DNA from: Mariprofundaceae bacterium
Lineage (GTDB): Bacteria > Pseudomonadota > Zetaproteobacteria > Mariprofundales > Mariprofundaceae
Assembly (NCBI GenBank): GCA_021772895.1
Contig: JAJFLC010000008.1
Span: 1-54,621, forward strand
Direction of reading: 5' to 3'
DNA: 54,621 nt
Shown here: one piece after another, positions 1-8,976 of the stretch
Layout: the number at the start of each line of letters is the position of its first letter
How positions within the stretch are numbered: position 1 is the stretch's first letter
The notes under the pieces: generated by a model
What the model was told of the DNA's origin: nothing
Database searches by the model: none
The model's input: the letters and a program-made list of their open reading frames with translations, nothing else
Made by a program: the position numbers and the translations under genes

Positions 1-1
1 A

Positions 2-340
2 AAACGTGAAGATGTTGAACGTGGTCAGGTTCTGGCTAAACCAGGTTCGATCAACCCGCATACCAAATTCAAGGCAGAAGCTTATATTCTGACGAAAGAA
101 GAGGGTGGTCGTCACACACCATTCTTTAACGGTTATCGTCCCCAGTTTTACTTTCGTACAACTGATGTGACGGGTTCTGTTGAGCTTCCATCAGGAACAG
201 AGATGGTGATGCCTGGCGATAACATTTCAATGGATGTTGAGCTGATCACACCGATCGCAATGGATAAAGAGCTGCGTTTCGCAATTCGCGAAGGTGGCCG
301 TACTGTTGGTGCCGGTGTCGTTACCAGCATCACTGCGTAA
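2..340 (+). CDS. tuf: elongation factor Tu, C-terminal part (partial)
   Basis: This is the 3' end of the EF-Tu gene; the 5' part lies outside the window. The visible 112 residues run from [15 protein letters not shown] to VVTSITA and cover the last part of domain 2/3, with the conserved [19 protein letters not shown] and [16 protein letters not shown] segments. EF-Tu delivers aminoacyl-tRNA to the ribosome as a GTP complex in the cytoplasm. It ends 10 nt before rpsJ, the usual tuf-rpsJ junction at the head of the S10 operon. The GTPase domain cannot be judged. Confidence 0.97.
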   Translation, partial: KREDVERGQVLAKPGSINPHTKFKAEAYILTKEEGGRHTPFFNGYRPQFYFRTTDVTGSVELPSGTEMVMPGDNISMDVELITPIAMDKELRFAIREGGRTVGAGVVTSITA

Positions 341-350
341 AGGGACTATT

Positions 351-662
351 ATGGCAACTACTCAAAGTATTCGTATTCGTCTGAAAGCATTTGATCATCG
401 TATTCTCGATAAAAGTGCTGAAGACATTGTGGCAACTGCTAAACGTACAGGTGCTGAGGTTCGTGGTCCTATCCCGATCCCAACACGTATCAAAAAGTTT
501 TGTGTGATCAAGTCACCACACAAATACAAAGATTCACGTGAGCAGTTCGAAATCCGTACACATAAACGTCTTTTGGATATCGATAAACCGACACCACAGA
601 CTGTGGACGCATTGATGAAACTTGATCTTCCATCCGGTGTGGATGTTGAGATCAAGCTATAA
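351..662 (+). CDS. rpsJ: 30S ribosomal protein S10
   Basis: 103 residues, the normal length for S10, which binds the 3' major domain of 16S rRNA in the 30S head and also acts in NusB antitermination complexes. The start is the ATG at 351 in AGGGACTATTATGG. The same frame stays open upstream to 294, but that part overlaps tuf. The motifs [14 protein letters not shown] and [19 protein letters not shown] are diagnostic. It is the first complete gene of the S10 operon, 13 nt before rplC. Confidence 0.98.
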   Translation: MATTQSIRIRLKAFDHRILDKSAEDIVATAKRTGAEVRGPIPIPTRIKKFCVIKSPHKYKDSREQFEIRTHKRLLDIDKPTPQTVDALMKLDLPSGVDVEIKL

Positions 663-675
663 GCGGGAGTAAGTC

Positions 676-1305
676 ATGAGTGGATTGATCGCCCGTAAAG
701 CGGGTATGACCCAAATTTTTGATGAACGTGGATCTACGGTCGCAGTGACTGTGCTGAATGTAGAGCCTTGTAAAGTAATCGCACGCCGTACCACTGAAAG
801 AGATGGCTACGATGCGATTCAGATCGGACATGGTGCTGCCAAGCGTCAAAATTCCCGTGCAATGCAAGGGCATTATGCCAAGCAGGGTCAGGAAGTGATG
901 GGCGGATTACGCGAATTTCGTGTGACTGCGGATGCCGAGTTTGAACTTGGTCAGGAATTGAATGCAACCATGTTTGAAGCAGGCCAGAAACTTGATGTTG
1001 CAGGCACTTCAAAAGGTCGCGGTTTTGCAGGTGTTATGAAGCGTTACAACTTCGCGGGTGGACGTGCAACACATGGTGCTGAAAAGGTTCATCGCCAGAT
1101 GGGTTCTACGGGCCAGTGCCAATGGCCAGGCCGTGTATTCCCAGGTAAAAAGATGCCGGGTCACTATGGCGCAGAGCGTGTAACGGTTCAGAATATTGAA
1201 GTGATTCGCATTGATGAAGAAGCGAATCGTATCCTGGTCAAGGGTGCAGTTCCGGGTGCTAAGAATGGCCTGTTAGAACTCCGCTCTGCCGTGAAGGGAG
1301 CGTAA
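676..1305 (+). CDS. rplC: 50S ribosomal protein L3
   Basis: 209 residues, typical of bacterial L3, an early-assembly protein near the peptidyl transferase centre. The N-terminus GLIARKAGMTQIFDERG and the central loop with HGAEKVHRQMGSTGQCQWPGR and VFPGKKMPGHYG are family hallmarks; the conserved Gln in that loop is the residue PrmB methylates in other bacteria. An SD-like GGGAGTAAGTC precedes the ATG. It is followed 2 nt later by rplD in the S10 operon. Confidence 0.98.
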   Translation: MSGLIARKAGMTQIFDERGSTVAVTVLNVEPCKVIARRTTERDGYDAIQIGHGAAKRQNSRAMQGHYAKQGQEVMGGLREFRVTADAEFELGQELNATMFEAGQKLDVAGTSKGRGFAGVMKRYNFAGGRATHGAEKVHRQMGSTGQCQWPGRVFPGKKMPGHYGAERVTVQNIEVIRIDEEANRILVKGAVPGAKNGLLELRSAVKGA

Positions 1306-1307
1306 CG

Positions 1308-1931
1308 ATGGCAAAGATCGATATTGTTGATCAGGCCAATAAAAAAGTTGGTACACGTGAGTTGAGTGCTGCTGTGTTCGGTTTGGATGCAGACGCAGGA
1401 TTCGTACATCGTGTTTATACTTCGCTGGCAAGTGCTCAGCGTTTTGGCAGCTCAAAAACAAAATCACGCGGTGAAGTATCCGGCGGTGGTAAAAAACCTT
1501 TCAAGCAGAAAGGAACAGGTCGTGCCCGTCAGGGTTCAACCCGTGCAACCCAGTTACGTCATGGCGGTATTCCACATGGTCCTAAGGGTGAGAGCAGCTT
1601 TACATCCCGTGTGAATAAAAAAGAGCGTCAACGTGCAGTCCGTTTGGTTCTTTCTGATGCTGTTCGTGAAGGACGTTTGGTTGTGCTTGATAAGTTCGAG
1701 CTATCTGCGCCAAAAACAAAAGATTTTGTAACAGTGGCAAATTTGTTGACACCATCCTCAGGGCTTTATGTTTTGGGAGAAGCCAATCAGGCAGTTGAGC
1801 TGTCCGGGCGTAATATCCCGAATGCTAAAATTGTTTTGAATGGTCAGATAAATTTGCATGACCTTTTGAAATATGATCGCCTTGTTATGACTGAAGCTGC
1901 GATTGCAAAGATTGAGGAGAGTTTGGCATGA
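1308..1931 (+). CDS. rplD: 50S ribosomal protein L4
   Basis: 207 residues, the family length. L4 lines the nascent-chain exit tunnel. The extended loop is visible as GGGKKPFKQKGTGRARQGS. In E. coli L4 also represses the S10 operon by binding its leader; that leader lies outside this window, so regulation cannot be assessed. The last four bases (ATGA) overlap the rplW start, which implies translational coupling. Confidence 0.97.
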   Translation: MAKIDIVDQANKKVGTRELSAAVFGLDADAGFVHRVYTSLASAQRFGSSKTKSRGEVSGGGKKPFKQKGTGRARQGSTRATQLRHGGIPHGPKGESSFTSRVNKKERQRAVRLVLSDAVREGRLVVLDKFELSAPKTKDFVTVANLLTPSSGLYVLGEANQAVELSGRNIPNAKIVLNGQINLHDLLKYDRLVMTEAAIAKIEESLA

Positions 1932-2227
1932 GTGCAAATAGCGAACATTTCAACATATTGCGCCAGCCGGTGATTACCGAAAAGAGCTATGAAGCTTCCG
2001 GTGGTTCGAATCAATACACTTTCCGTATTGCGCGTGAAGCAACCAAGCGACAGGTCAAGGCTGCAGTAGAAGCGATTTTTGAAGTTGATGTTGAGAAAGT
2101 TCAGGTTATCAACATGCCGGGTAAGGAAAAGCGTCGTGGTCAGCATACAGGCCATCGCGCTGGATATCGCAAGGCTATGATTCGTTTGGCTGAAGGCCAG
2201 ACCCTTGAAGTGGCAGAAGAGGTATAA
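1928..2227 (+). CDS. rplW: 50S ribosomal protein L23
   Basis: 99 residues, normal for L23, which sits at the exit of the peptide tunnel and docks trigger factor, SRP and the translocon. Motifs: ILRQPVITEKSY near the N-terminus and the C-terminal FEVDVEKVQVINMPGK. The start overlaps the rplD stop as ATGA, and rplB begins 3 nt after its stop. The SD (TTGAGGAGAG) lies inside rplD. Confidence 0.97.
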   Translation: MSANSEHFNILRQPVITEKSYEASGGSNQYTFRIAREATKRQVKAAVEAIFEVDVEKVQVINMPGKEKRRGQHTGHRAGYRKAMIRLAEGQTLEVAEEV

Positions 2228-2230
2228 ACG

Positions 2231-3061
2231 ATGGCGCTGAAAGCATTAAGACCAATGACCAATGGCTCACGTGGACGTGTAGCTGTTGTAAACCCGGACC
2301 TGTATAAAGGTGCTCCGGAAAAAAGTTTGACTGTTGGCCTGACCAAGTCCGGCGGCAGAAATAACAATGGCCGTATAACTTCCGGTCATCGTGGTGGCGG
2401 ACATAAGCGTCTTTATCGTGTGGTTGATTTTAAGCGTGACAATCCTGGCGTTGAAGGTAAGGTTGCCCGCGTTGAATATGATCCTAACCGTACGGCACAT
2501 ATTGCCCTGGTTGTATTTTCTAATGGTGATAAGCGTTACATCCTCGCACCACAGGGACTTCGTCCGGGTGATGTCGTGATGTCCGGGCCGGATGCTGAAA
2601 TTCGTCCGGGTAATGCATTGCCGCTGGCAAGTATTCGTGTCGGTACGATGTTACATAATATTGAAATGCGTCCTGGCAAGGGTGGGCAGATGGCTCGCAG
2701 TGCCGGTGTTGGCATTCAGTTGATGGGTAAAGAAGGCGATAAGGCTATCCTGAAACTCCCTTCCGGTGAGTTTCGTCGTGTAGAAATTCGTTGTATGGCA
2801 AGCATCGGTGTGATGGGTAATGCTGATCACTCCAACCGAAAGGTTGGTAAGGCTGGTCGCTCACGCTGGTTGGGTATTCGTCCAAACGTACGTGGTGTTG
2901 CGATGAACCCGGTTGATCATCCGCATGGTGGTGGTGAAGGTCGTACATCCGGTGGTCGTCATCCTGTGACGCCTTGGGGTGTCCCAACAAAAGGTCATAA
3001 GACCCGCAGTAAAAACAAGGCGTCGAATCGTGATATTATTCGTCGTCGTAACCAGAAGTGA
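2231..3061 (+). CDS. rplB: 50S ribosomal protein L2
   Basis: 276 residues, as expected for L2, a primary 23S rRNA binder needed for subunit joining and peptidyl transfer. It shows the [20 protein letters not shown]-terminal RNA-binding segment, and [20 protein letters not shown] with the conserved histidine near the peptidyl transferase centre. It lies between rplW and rpsS in the S10 operon with an 8-nt gap downstream. Confidence 0.98.
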   Translation: MALKALRPMTNGSRGRVAVVNPDLYKGAPEKSLTVGLTKSGGRNNNGRITSGHRGGGHKRLYRVVDFKRDNPGVEGKVARVEYDPNRTAHIALVVFSNGDKRYILAPQGLRPGDVVMSGPDAEIRPGNALPLASIRVGTMLHNIEMRPGKGGQMARSAGVGIQLMGKEGDKAILKLPSGEFRRVEIRCMASIGVMGNADHSNRKVGKAGRSRWLGIRPNVRGVAMNPVDHPHGGGEGRTSGGRHPVTPWGVPTKGHKTRSKNKASNRDIIRRRNQK

Positions 3062-3069
3062 GGTAAGTT

Positions 3070-3345
3070 ATGGCGCGTTCACTGAAGAAAGGGCCGTATA
3101 TTGAGGCTTCTCTGGAGAAAAAAGTCCAGGCAGCTCAAGAAGGCAGCAAAGGAGTGATCAAGACCTGGTCGCGTCGCTCCACGATTTCACCTGAGTTTGT
3201 GGGATTGAACTTTGCAGTGCATAACGGGAATAAATTCATTCCTGTGCATGTGACAGAAAACATGGTCGGCCATAAGCTTGGCGAATTTTCGCCAACCCGT
3301 ACCTATTATGGTCACGGTGCTGATAGAAAGGCCAGGAAGAGGTAA
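3070..3345 (+). CDS. rpsS: 30S ribosomal protein S19
   Basis: 91 residues, matching S19, which forms a complex with S13 in the 30S head and contacts A- and P-site tRNA. Motifs: [13 protein letters not shown] at the N-terminus, [14 protein letters not shown], and the C-terminal [25 protein letters not shown] ribosome-binding site precedes ATG at 3070. It is followed 5 nt later by rplV. Confidence 0.98.
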   Translation: MARSLKKGPYIEASLEKKVQAAQEGSKGVIKTWSRRSTISPEFVGLNFAVHNGNKFIPVHVTENMVGHKLGEFSPTRTYYGHGADRKARKR

Positions 3346-3350
3346 GGGCG

Positions 3351-3692
3351 ATGAGTGAAGAAGTACGCGCTCTGCAAAAAGATGCGCAGATTAGTGCCCA
3401 AAAGGCTCGCTTGATGGCAAATGCCATTCGCGGTATCGGAGTTGATCGTGCTTTGGCAGTGCTTGCATTGTCGCCAAAGAAGTCGGCTCGGTTGTTTGAG
3501 AAGGTACTGAAATCTGCTGTTGCGAATGCTGAGCAGAATAATGGTTTGGATGTTGATGCTTTGTTCGTTTCAACTGTGAAAGTTGATGAAGGCGCTACTT
3601 TGAAGCGCTATCGTCCAAAAGGCATGGGTCGTATGCGTCAACGCTTTCGCCGTCGTAGTCACATTACAGTGGCTGTGGCTGAGCGCGGTTAA
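3351..3692 (+). CDS. rplV: 50S ribosomal protein L22
   Basis: 113 residues. L22 contacts all six 23S rRNA domains, and its beta-hairpin reaches into the exit tunnel. The C-terminal hairpin [20 protein letters not shown] is clear, as are [15 protein letters not shown] and [16 protein letters not shown]. This hairpin is where macrolide-resistance changes occur in other bacteria; nothing unusual is seen here. Confidence 0.97.
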   Translation: MSEEVRALQKDAQISAQKARLMANAIRGIGVDRALAVLALSPKKSARLFEKVLKSAVANAEQNNGLDVDALFVSTVKVDEGATLKRYRPKGMGRMRQRFRRRSHITVAVAERG

Positions 3693-3704
3693 AGGAGCTC
3701 TTAG

Positions 3705-4352
3705 ATGGGACAAAAGGTTAATCCAATTGGTTTCCGCGTCGGTATTACCCGCGGCTGGGAATCAATATGGTATGCAGAAAAGAATTTTGGTGAACAGTTG
3801 CGCGCTGATATTCGCATGCGTCGTTATGTGAAAGCTCGTTTGCAACATGCTGGCATTTCCAGAATTATTATTGAACGGCCTGCCGATAAGGTGAAGTTGA
3901 CTGTTCACACTGCCCGTCCAGGTGTTGTGATTGGTAAAAAGGGTTCTGAAATTGAGGCTCTGCGTCGCGATTTGGCAATAAAATTTGGACAGGAAGTTCA
4001 GGTTTATATTATTGAAATTCGCCGTCCTGAAGCTGAAGCGCAGTTGGTGGCTGAGAATATTGGCTTCCAGCTTGAGAAGCGTATTGCATTCCGCCGTGCT
4101 ATGAAGCGTAGCATGCAGGGTGCACTTCGTATGGGTGCAAAAGGTATTAAAGTTCAATGTTCGGGTCGTCTTGGTGGTGCAGATATTGCGCGTATCGAAG
4201 GTTACCGTGAAGGGCGTGTTCCGTTGCATACGATGCGTGCGGATATTGATTATGGCTTTGCGGAAGCAAAGACTACATATGGAATTATTGGTATTAAAGT
4301 TTGGGTATTCAATGGCGAAAAGCTTGGCGACGCTGTTGAGACTGAAGCATAA
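3705..4352 (+). CDS. rpsC: 30S ribosomal protein S3
   Basis: 215 residues with an N-terminal [19 protein letters not shown] segment, a type II KH domain around residues 38-107 (GXXG loop seen as [14 protein letters not shown]) and the C-terminal S3 domain with [15 protein letters not shown]3 forms part of the mRNA entry tunnel and helicase activity of the 30S subunit. It is slightly shorter than E. coli S3 at the C-terminus. It is followed by rplP. Confidence 0.98.
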   Translation: MGQKVNPIGFRVGITRGWESIWYAEKNFGEQLRADIRMRRYVKARLQHAGISRIIIERPADKVKLTVHTARPGVVIGKKGSEIEALRRDLAIKFGQEVQVYIIEIRRPEAEAQLVAENIGFQLEKRIAFRRAMKRSMQGALRMGAKGIKVQCSGRLGGADIARIEGYREGRVPLHTMRADIDYGFAEAKTTYGIIGIKVWVFNGEKLGDAVETEA

Positions 4353-4367
4353 AGAGGCTTGTAGATC

Positions 4368-4790
4368 ATGTTACAACCTAAAAAGATTAAATGGCGTAAA
4401 CACCATAAAGAATTACAGCGTATTCGTGGTATTAGTGAGCGTGGTGCGAATTTGAATTTTGGTGATATTGGTTTGAAAGCAGTTGAGCCTGGCCGTATTA
4501 CTGCGCGCCAGATTGAAGCTGCTCGTATTACCATGACGCGCCATATCAAACGTCAGGGTCGGGTATGGATTCGTATGTTCCCGGATCTTCCTGTATCCAA
4601 GAAACCTGCTGAAGTGCGTATGGGTAAAGGCAAAGGTTCACCGGAATATTGGGTGGCAGCTGTGAAAGCAGGCCGTATCCTGTATGAAATGAATGGTGTG
4701 GATGAAGAGTTGGCGCGTGAGGCACTGACGCGTGCTGCTGCGAAGCTTCCGATTCGTACCAAGATTGTTGTTCGCGGAGTTGGGCGATGA
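4368..4790 (+). CDS. rplP: 50S ribosomal protein L16
   Basis: 140 residues. L16 organises the A-site region of the 50S subunit. Motifs: [15 protein letters not shown], the central [20 protein letters not shown] and [20 protein letters not shown]; the Arg in the last stretch lies in the region of the known YcfD-hydroxylated arginine. The stop overlaps the rpmC start (ATGA at 4787), so the two are likely translationally coupled. Confidence 0.97.
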   Translation: MLQPKKIKWRKHHKELQRIRGISERGANLNFGDIGLKAVEPGRITARQIEAARITMTRHIKRQGRVWIRMFPDLPVSKKPAEVRMGKGKGSPEYWVAAVKAGRILYEMNGVDEELAREALTRAAAKLPIRTKIVVRGVGR

Positions 4791-4984
4791 GTGATATGAA
4801 AAAAGCGAAAGAGTTGCGTGAAATTTCTGATTCCGATCTGAAAGAACGTGTGAATATACTGGCTGCTGAAGGCATGAAGCTGCGTTTCCAAAAAGCGACC
4901 ATGCAGTTGACCAATACAGCGCGTGTTGGTCAGGTGAAGCGTGAAATCGCATGCATCAAGACCATTCTGAATGAGCGCGGTTAA
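4787..4984 (+). CDS. rpmC: 50S ribosomal protein L29
   Basis: 65 residues, typical of the two-helix L29 protein next to L23 at the tunnel exit. Features seen: [17 protein letters not shown], then [28 protein letters not shown], the conserved second helix. It overlaps rplP by 4 nt and precedes rpsQ by 8 nt. Confidence 0.96.
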   Translation: MSDMKKAKELREISDSDLKERVNILAAEGMKLRFQKATMQLTNTARVGQVKREIACIKTILNERG

Positions 4985-4992
4985 GGGGTTAG

Positions 4993-5259
4993 ATGATGTC
5001 TGAAGAAAGTAATAAACGCCGGCTTGAAGGCGTGGTAGTGAGTAACAAAGGTGAAAAGACCGTTGTTGTTCAGGTAGAGCGTAAGTTTCTACATCCGCGC
5101 TATCGCAAAACCATTCGTTCGCACAAAAAATACATGGCGCATGATGCTGAGAACACCTGCATGATCGGTGATACCGTTCGCATCATTGAGTCTGCACCGA
5201 TCTCACGTAGAAAACGTTGGGTGATGGAAGCAGTTGTTACCCGCGCTGAGCAGTTGTAA
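4993..5259 (+). CDS. rpsQ: 30S ribosomal protein S17
   Basis: 88 residues if the first of two adjacent ATG codons (4993, 4996) is used. S17 is a primary 16S rRNA binder with an OB fold. Motifs: LEGVVVSNKGEKTVVVQVER, HPRYRKTIRSHKKYMAHD and the GDTVRIIESAPISRRKRW loop. GGGGTTAG upstream serves as the ribosome-binding site. Which ATG is used cannot be decided by eye. Confidence 0.97.
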   Translation: MMSEESNKRRLEGVVVSNKGEKTVVVQVERKFLHPRYRKTIRSHKKYMAHDAENTCMIGDTVRIIESAPISRRKRWVMEAVVTRAEQL

Positions 5260-5273
5260 GCGAGGTATAGGCG

Positions 5274-5642
5274 ATGATCCAGAATGAAACCGTTTTAGAG
5301 GTTGCTGACAACTCAGGCGCTCGTAAGGTTGCCTGCATTAAGGTGCTGGGTGGCTCCAAGCGTCGCTATGCGCGTGTTGGCGACATTATTGTTGTGGCTG
5401 TGAAAGATGCAGCACCTGGTGGTAAGGTGAAAAAGGGCGAAGTGCAACGTGCTGTTGTTGTTCGTACTGCGAAAGAGTTCCGTCGTAAAGATGGCAGTTC
5501 AATCCGCTTTGATGAAAATGCAGCTGTATTGTTGACCAAGGCAAACGAACCAATTGGTACCCGTATTTTTGGCCCTGTAACGCGTGAACTTCGCAGTAAG
5601 GGTTATATGAAAATTATTTCTCTGGCTCCAGAAGTTCTGTAG
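5274..5642 (+). CDS. rplN: 50S ribosomal protein L14
   Basis: 122 residues, the invariant length of L14, which forms inter-subunit bridges and binds the RsfS silencing factor. Motifs: [20 protein letters not shown], the [19 protein letters not shown] segment and [16 protein letters not shown] at the C-terminus. It opens the spc-type half of the cluster. Confidence 0.98.
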   Translation: MIQNETVLEVADNSGARKVACIKVLGGSKRRYARVGDIIVVAVKDAAPGGKVKKGEVQRAVVVRTAKEFRRKDGSSIRFDENAAVLLTKANEPIGTRIFGPVTRELRSKGYMKIISLAPEVL

Positions 5643-5663
5643 TCAGGGAAGGTGAGGAATAAG

Positions 5664-5993
5664 ATGGCGACAAATATCAAGTCCCGAATCCGCCGTGATG
5701 ATGAGGTGGTTGTGATTGCCGGTCGTGACAAAGGCGCACGTGGCAAAGTGATTCGAATTATCTCTGCCGATAACCGTGTATTGGTCAGTAAAATTAATAT
5801 GATCAAACGTCACACACGTCAGACTCCAAATAGTGCCGGTGGTATTATTGAGAAAGAGGCTCCGATCGCAATTTCCAACGTGCAGTTTTACTGCTCAAAT
5901 TGTGATGGTGGTGTTCGTCTTGGCGCGAAACAACTTGAAGATGGACGCAAGGTTCGCACTTGTCGCAAATGCGGCGAAGTGCTGGATCGCTAG
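5664..5993 (+). CDS. rplX: 50S ribosomal protein L24 with zinc-ribbon C-terminus
   Basis: 109 residues from ATG at 5664, preceded by GGTGAGGAATAAG; the frame also reads from GTG 5652, but that would destroy the SD. L24 starts 50S assembly. The KOW motif is at residues ~13-40 ([18 protein letters not shown]). The C-terminus has CSNC and CRKC pairs separated by a DGRKVRT segment, a zinc-ribbon form of L24 found in many bacteria. Confidence 0.97.
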   Translation: MATNIKSRIRRDDEVVVIAGRDKGARGKVIRIISADNRVLVSKINMIKRHTRQTPNSAGGIIEKEAPIAISNVQFYCSNCDGGVRLGAKQLEDGRKVRTCRKCGEVLDR

Positions 5994-6003
5994 GAGTTTT
6001 GTA

Positions 6004-6543
6004 ATGGCGCGTTTGAAAGAAGATTATAAAGCACGTGTTGTGCCGGCTCTGACCAAAGAGTTTGGTTATGGCAATGCGATGCAGGTTCCGAGTGTTAGCA
6101 AAATCGTGATCAACATGGGTGTTGGTGAAGCATCTCAGAATCGCAAAGAAATTGATGGTGCGATGGCGGATATGACTGCAATTGCAGGTCAGAAACCAGT
6201 GATGACCAAGGCACGCAAATCCATTGCGAACTTTAAACTTCGTGATGGCATGATTGTGGGTTGCAGCGTAACACTGCGTGGCGAACGGATGTGGGAATTT
6301 TTGGATCGTTTGGTGAACGTTGCCTTGCCACGTATTCGTGATTTCAGGGGTGTGAGTCCCAAATCATTTGATGGTCGTGGTAACTTTACACTGGGTGTTA
6401 AGGAACAGATTATCTTTCCAGAAATTGATTACGATAAGATTGATAAGATTCGGGGTATGGATATCACCATCTGTACCACAGCCAATACTAATGATGAAGG
6501 ACGCGCATTGTTGAAGCAATTCAGCATGCCGTTCCGTAACTAA
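6004..6543 (+). CDS. rplE: 50S ribosomal protein L5
   Basis: 179 residues from the ATG at 6004 after TAGGAGTTTTGTA; the open frame runs further upstream only by overlapping rplX. L5 binds 5S rRNA and forms a bridge to S13. Motifs: [32 protein letters not shown] and the C-terminal [19 protein letters not shown]. It is followed by rpsN. Confidence 0.98.
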   Translation: MARLKEDYKARVVPALTKEFGYGNAMQVPSVSKIVINMGVGEASQNRKEIDGAMADMTAIAGQKPVMTKARKSIANFKLRDGMIVGCSVTLRGERMWEFLDRLVNVALPRIRDFRGVSPKSFDGRGNFTLGVKEQIIFPEIDYDKIDKIRGMDITICTTANTNDEGRALLKQFSMPFRN

Positions 6544-6554
6544 AGGAGCTTGCA

Positions 6555-6740
6555 ATGGCGACTAAGGCTCTGATTGCCAAGTGCAATCGCAAACCAAAAT
6601 TTAAAGTTCGTGCGTATACGCGCTGTCAGCTATGCGGACGTCCGCATTCGGTGTACAGAAAGTTCGGTATTTGCCGTATCTGTCTGCGTAAACATGCCCT
6701 GGCCGGTGAAATTCCGGGCATGGTCAAATCAAGCTGGTAA
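6555..6740 (+). CDS. rpsN: 30S ribosomal protein S14, zinc-binding short form (S14 type Z)
   Basis: 61 residues with two cysteine pairs, CQLC (about residues 24-27) and CRIC (about 40-43), and the [14 protein letters not shown] core. This is the short zinc-coordinating (C+) S14. Most alpha/beta/gamma-proteobacteria encode a ~100-residue zinc-free S14 at this position, so the short form is a useful lineage marker. S14 assembles late into the 30S head. AAAGGAGCTTGCA is a strong ribosome-binding site. Confidence 0.97.
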   Translation: MATKALIAKCNRKPKFKVRAYTRCQLCGRPHSVYRKFGICRICLRKHALAGEIPGMVKSSW

Positions 6741-6767
6741 TCGGATGCGGGTAGGAGAGTATATCTT

Positions 6768-7163
6768 ATGATGATGGATAGAATTGCCGATATGTTGACT
6801 CGCATTCGTAATGCGCAGACAGCCGGTATTGAAAAAATTGAATTGCCTGCAAGTAAAACATTGCTCGCTATGGCGGAAATTCTGAAAGAAGAGGGTTATA
6901 TCACTGCTGTTAAGGCATATAACCACAAAGGTCACCGTTTTTTGCGTTTGACACTTCGTTATGACGAAGAGGGCGCGCCAGTGATTCGTGAAATTCAGCG
7001 TGTTTCCAAGCCAGGGCGTCGTGTTTATTCAAACGCAGAAGAGCTTCCTCGTGTTCGTCGCGGCTATGGTGTTGCTGTAGTGAGTACCTCACAGGGAATT
7101 ATGACCGATAAAAAAGCACGTACTGCCAAGATTGGCGGCGAAGTGCTTTGCACCGTATTTTGA
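6768..7163 (+). CDS. rpsH: 30S ribosomal protein S8
   Basis: 131 residues if the first of three in-frame ATG codons (6768, 6771, 6774) is used. GTAGGAGAG lies 10 nt upstream of the first, which is long, so translation may begin at any of the three. S8 is a central-domain 16S rRNA binder and, in E. coli, the translational repressor of the spc operon. Motifs: DRIADMLTRIRNAQTAG and GVAVVSTSQGIMTDKKAR. Confidence 0.97.
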   Translation: MMMDRIADMLTRIRNAQTAGIEKIELPASKTLLAMAEILKEEGYITAVKAYNHKGHRFLRLTLRYDEEGAPVIREIQRVSKPGRRVYSNAEELPRVRRGYGVAVVSTSQGIMTDKKARTAKIGGEVLCTVF

Positions 7164-7174
7164 GGTAACACAAT

Positions 7175-7708
7175 ATGTCTCGAATTGGTAAACAACCTAT
7201 TACTGTCGCTTCAGGTGTTGATGTTAAAATTGACGCCTCGAGTGTAACGGTCAAAGGCCCTAAAGGCGAAATGACATCACCACTTTTTGATGGTATTACA
7301 CTTTCGCAGGAAGGCACTGTGCTTCAGTTGGCTTGTGCGGACTTGGGCAATAAAAAAATGAAAGGAAACTTTGGCCTGTGCCGTGCATTGTTGGCAAACA
7401 ACATCATTGGTGTGAGCGAAGGTTTTAAGAAAATACTTGAACTGCGCGGCGTTGGTTATCGTGCGCAGGCTCAAGGTAAAAAACTGAATCTTTCACTGGG
7501 CTTCTCACATCCTGTTGAATATCAATTGCCGGATGGTGTTGACGTGCAGGTCGAGAAGAGCAACATTATTATCAGTGGTTTTGATAAGCAGAAAATTGGG
7601 CAGGTTGCTGCTGAAATTCGTGCTTACCGTCCGCCTGAGCCATATAAAGGTAAGGGTGTTCGTTATGTTGGTGAATATGTTGCAATGAAGGAAGGTAAAA
7701 AGGCCTAA
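7175..7708 (+). CDS. rplF: 50S ribosomal protein L6
   Basis: 177 residues made of two tandem L6 folds, as usual: SRIGKQPITVASGVDVKI at the N-terminus and the C-terminal IRAYRPPEPYKGKGVRYVGE signature. L6 sits near the sarcin-ricin loop. It ends 171 nt before rplR, by far the largest gap in the ribosomal cluster; that gap is described separately. Confidence 0.98.
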   Translation: MSRIGKQPITVASGVDVKIDASSVTVKGPKGEMTSPLFDGITLSQEGTVLQLACADLGNKKMKGNFGLCRALLANNIIGVSEGFKKILELRGVGYRAQAQGKKLNLSLGFSHPVEYQLPDGVDVQVEKSNIIISGFDKQKIGQVAAEIRAYRPPEPYKGKGVRYVGEYVAMKEGKKA

Positions 7709-7879
7709 TTAGGCACTTTTTCGAAGTGATTTAGAACGCAAGACCGAAAGTGATATTTTGGTTTTGTATGCAAAATTAAATGCGTATGTTTTTTAATTTT
7801 GGCATTTCAGATCTGAAATGCACGGGTGCTCCGAATTATTCGAAGTATTCCTGATAAGTTTAGGCAGGAGATTTATACA
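7709..7879. other. structured 171-nt gap between rplF and rplR
   Basis: No gene is seen here. The gap holds several inverted repeats: an imperfect ACCGAAA/TTTTGGT hairpin (7743-7762), a perfect 10-bp stem CAAAATTAAA/TTTAATTTTG with an 11-nt loop (7771-7801), and a perfect 20-bp palindrome with arms GCATTTCAGA/TCTGAAATGC (7802-7821). None is followed by a convincing U tract, so a simple terminator is unlikely. No good sigma70 promoter pair was found. The gap may be an untranslated regulatory or processing element between the two halves of the spc operon. Confidence 0.6.
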
Positions 7880-8233
7880 ATGTCTGCAAAGCGTTACGAA
7901 AATAGTGCTGCAATCCGACGCTCTCGTCGTGTTCGCGCACGTGTGAAATCAACGGGTCGTTTGCGCCTGAGCATATTCCGTTCAGCACGCCATATTTATG
8001 CCCAGATTATTGATGATGCTCAGGGCAAAACTCTGGCGGCAGCATCCAGTCTTGATAAAGAGATCAAGGGTGGCGGTAACCGTGAGGCTGCGGGAGCAGT
8101 AGGGAAGCTGCTTGGCGATCGTGCTGCCAAAGCAGGTATTAATGAAGTCTCTTTTGACCGTGGTTCTTTTTCATATCACGGTCGTGTAAAAGCTCTGGCA
8201 GATGGTGTACGTACTGCCGGGCTGAAGTTCTAG
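7880..8233 (+). CDS. rplR: 50S ribosomal protein L18
   Basis: 117 residues from ATG at 7880, preceded by GGCAGGAG at 7863-7870. A GTG at 7826 keeps the frame but lacks an SD and would give an atypical extension. L18 delivers 5S rRNA to the 50S subunit together with L5. Motifs: [19 protein letters not shown], a [20 protein letters not shown] segment and the C-terminal [18 protein letters not shown]. Confidence 0.97.
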   Translation: MSAKRYENSAAIRRSRRVRARVKSTGRLRLSIFRSARHIYAQIIDDAQGKTLAAASSLDKEIKGGGNREAAGAVGKLLGDRAAKAGINEVSFDRGSFSYHGRVKALADGVRTAGLKF

Positions 8234-8243
8234 GAGTATATCC

Positions 8244-8723
8244 ATGATCAATGCTGAAGAATTGGAACTGACCGAAAAGCTGGTTACGATTAATCGTATC
8301 TCTACAGCGACTGCCGGCGGACGCCGTATGGGATTTACTGCCCTGATGGTTGTAGGTGATGGCAATGGCCACGTTGGTTTTGGCCACGCAAAAGCGAAAG
8401 AGGTTCCGGAAGCGATTCGTAAGGCCAATGAAATTGCTCGTAAATCAATGATTTATGTGCCTCGTAACGATGGAACGATTCATTATCAGGTCACTGGCCG
8501 TCAGGATGCTTCGCGTGTTTTGATGAAACCTGCCAGTGAAGGTACTGGCGTGATTGCCTGTGCTGCTGTGCGTGCGGTTGTCGAGGCTGCTGGAATTCAG
8601 GATGTGCTGACAAAGAGTCAGGGTTCCCGTAATCCTATCAATGTGGTTCGGGCAACAGTGAATGGCCTGAGAGAGTTGGAAAGTCCTGAACAGATTGCCG
8701 CTCGCCGCGGTAAAGCTGCCTGA
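8244..8723 (+). CDS. rpsE: 30S ribosomal protein S5
   Basis: 159 residues with the double-stranded RNA-binding-like N-terminal domain (LVTINRISTATAGGRRMGF, then GDGNGHVGFGHAKAKEVPEA) and the C-terminal domain with KPASEGTGVIACAAVRAV. S5 shapes the mRNA entry channel and affects decoding accuracy. It is preceded by TAGGAGTATATCC and followed by rpmD. Confidence 0.98.
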   Translation: MINAEELELTEKLVTINRISTATAGGRRMGFTALMVVGDGNGHVGFGHAKAKEVPEAIRKANEIARKSMIYVPRNDGTIHYQVTGRQDASRVLMKPASEGTGVIACAAVRAVVEAAGIQDVLTKSQGSRNPINVVRATVNGLRELESPEQIAARRGKAA

Positions 8724-8764
8724 TTTTTAGTATAGTATTAGCGTTTAAGTAGGAGCAAAGGGAC

Positions 8765-8956
8765 ATGGCCAAAAAGAGCGTTATTCGTGTTCGCCAGATC
8801 AAGAGTGGCATTGGTTACTCTAAAGATCAGAAGGCGACCCTGGCAGGTCTGGGCTTCCGTCGTATGAATCAGACGGTTGAATTAGAAGATACACCATCCG
8901 TTCGCGGTATGGTGAAAAAGGTGAACCATCTCGTTCGCATTGAAGATGCGGAATAA
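8765..8956 (+). CDS. rpmD: 50S ribosomal protein L30
   Basis: 63 residues, usual for bacterial L30. It shows [40 protein letters not shown] and the C-terminal [15 protein letters not shown] signature. TAGGAGCAAAGGGAC is the ribosome-binding region. Many bacterial lineages lack this gene, so its presence is mildly informative. Confidence 0.97.
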   Translation: MAKKSVIRVRQIKSGIGYSKDQKATLAGLGFRRMNQTVELEDTPSVRGMVKKVNHLVRIEDAE

Positions 8957-8976
8957 GGCGAGATAGGGAGACAATC

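Noticed and set aside
3762-4229. 155-residue minus-strand frame inside rpsC
   Set aside because: Shadow of the strongly recognised S3 gene; no family match is apparent.
5833-6003. Upstream extension of rplE
   Set aside because: The extra 57 codons overlap rplX, while the ATG at 6004 has a good SD and gives normal L5 length.
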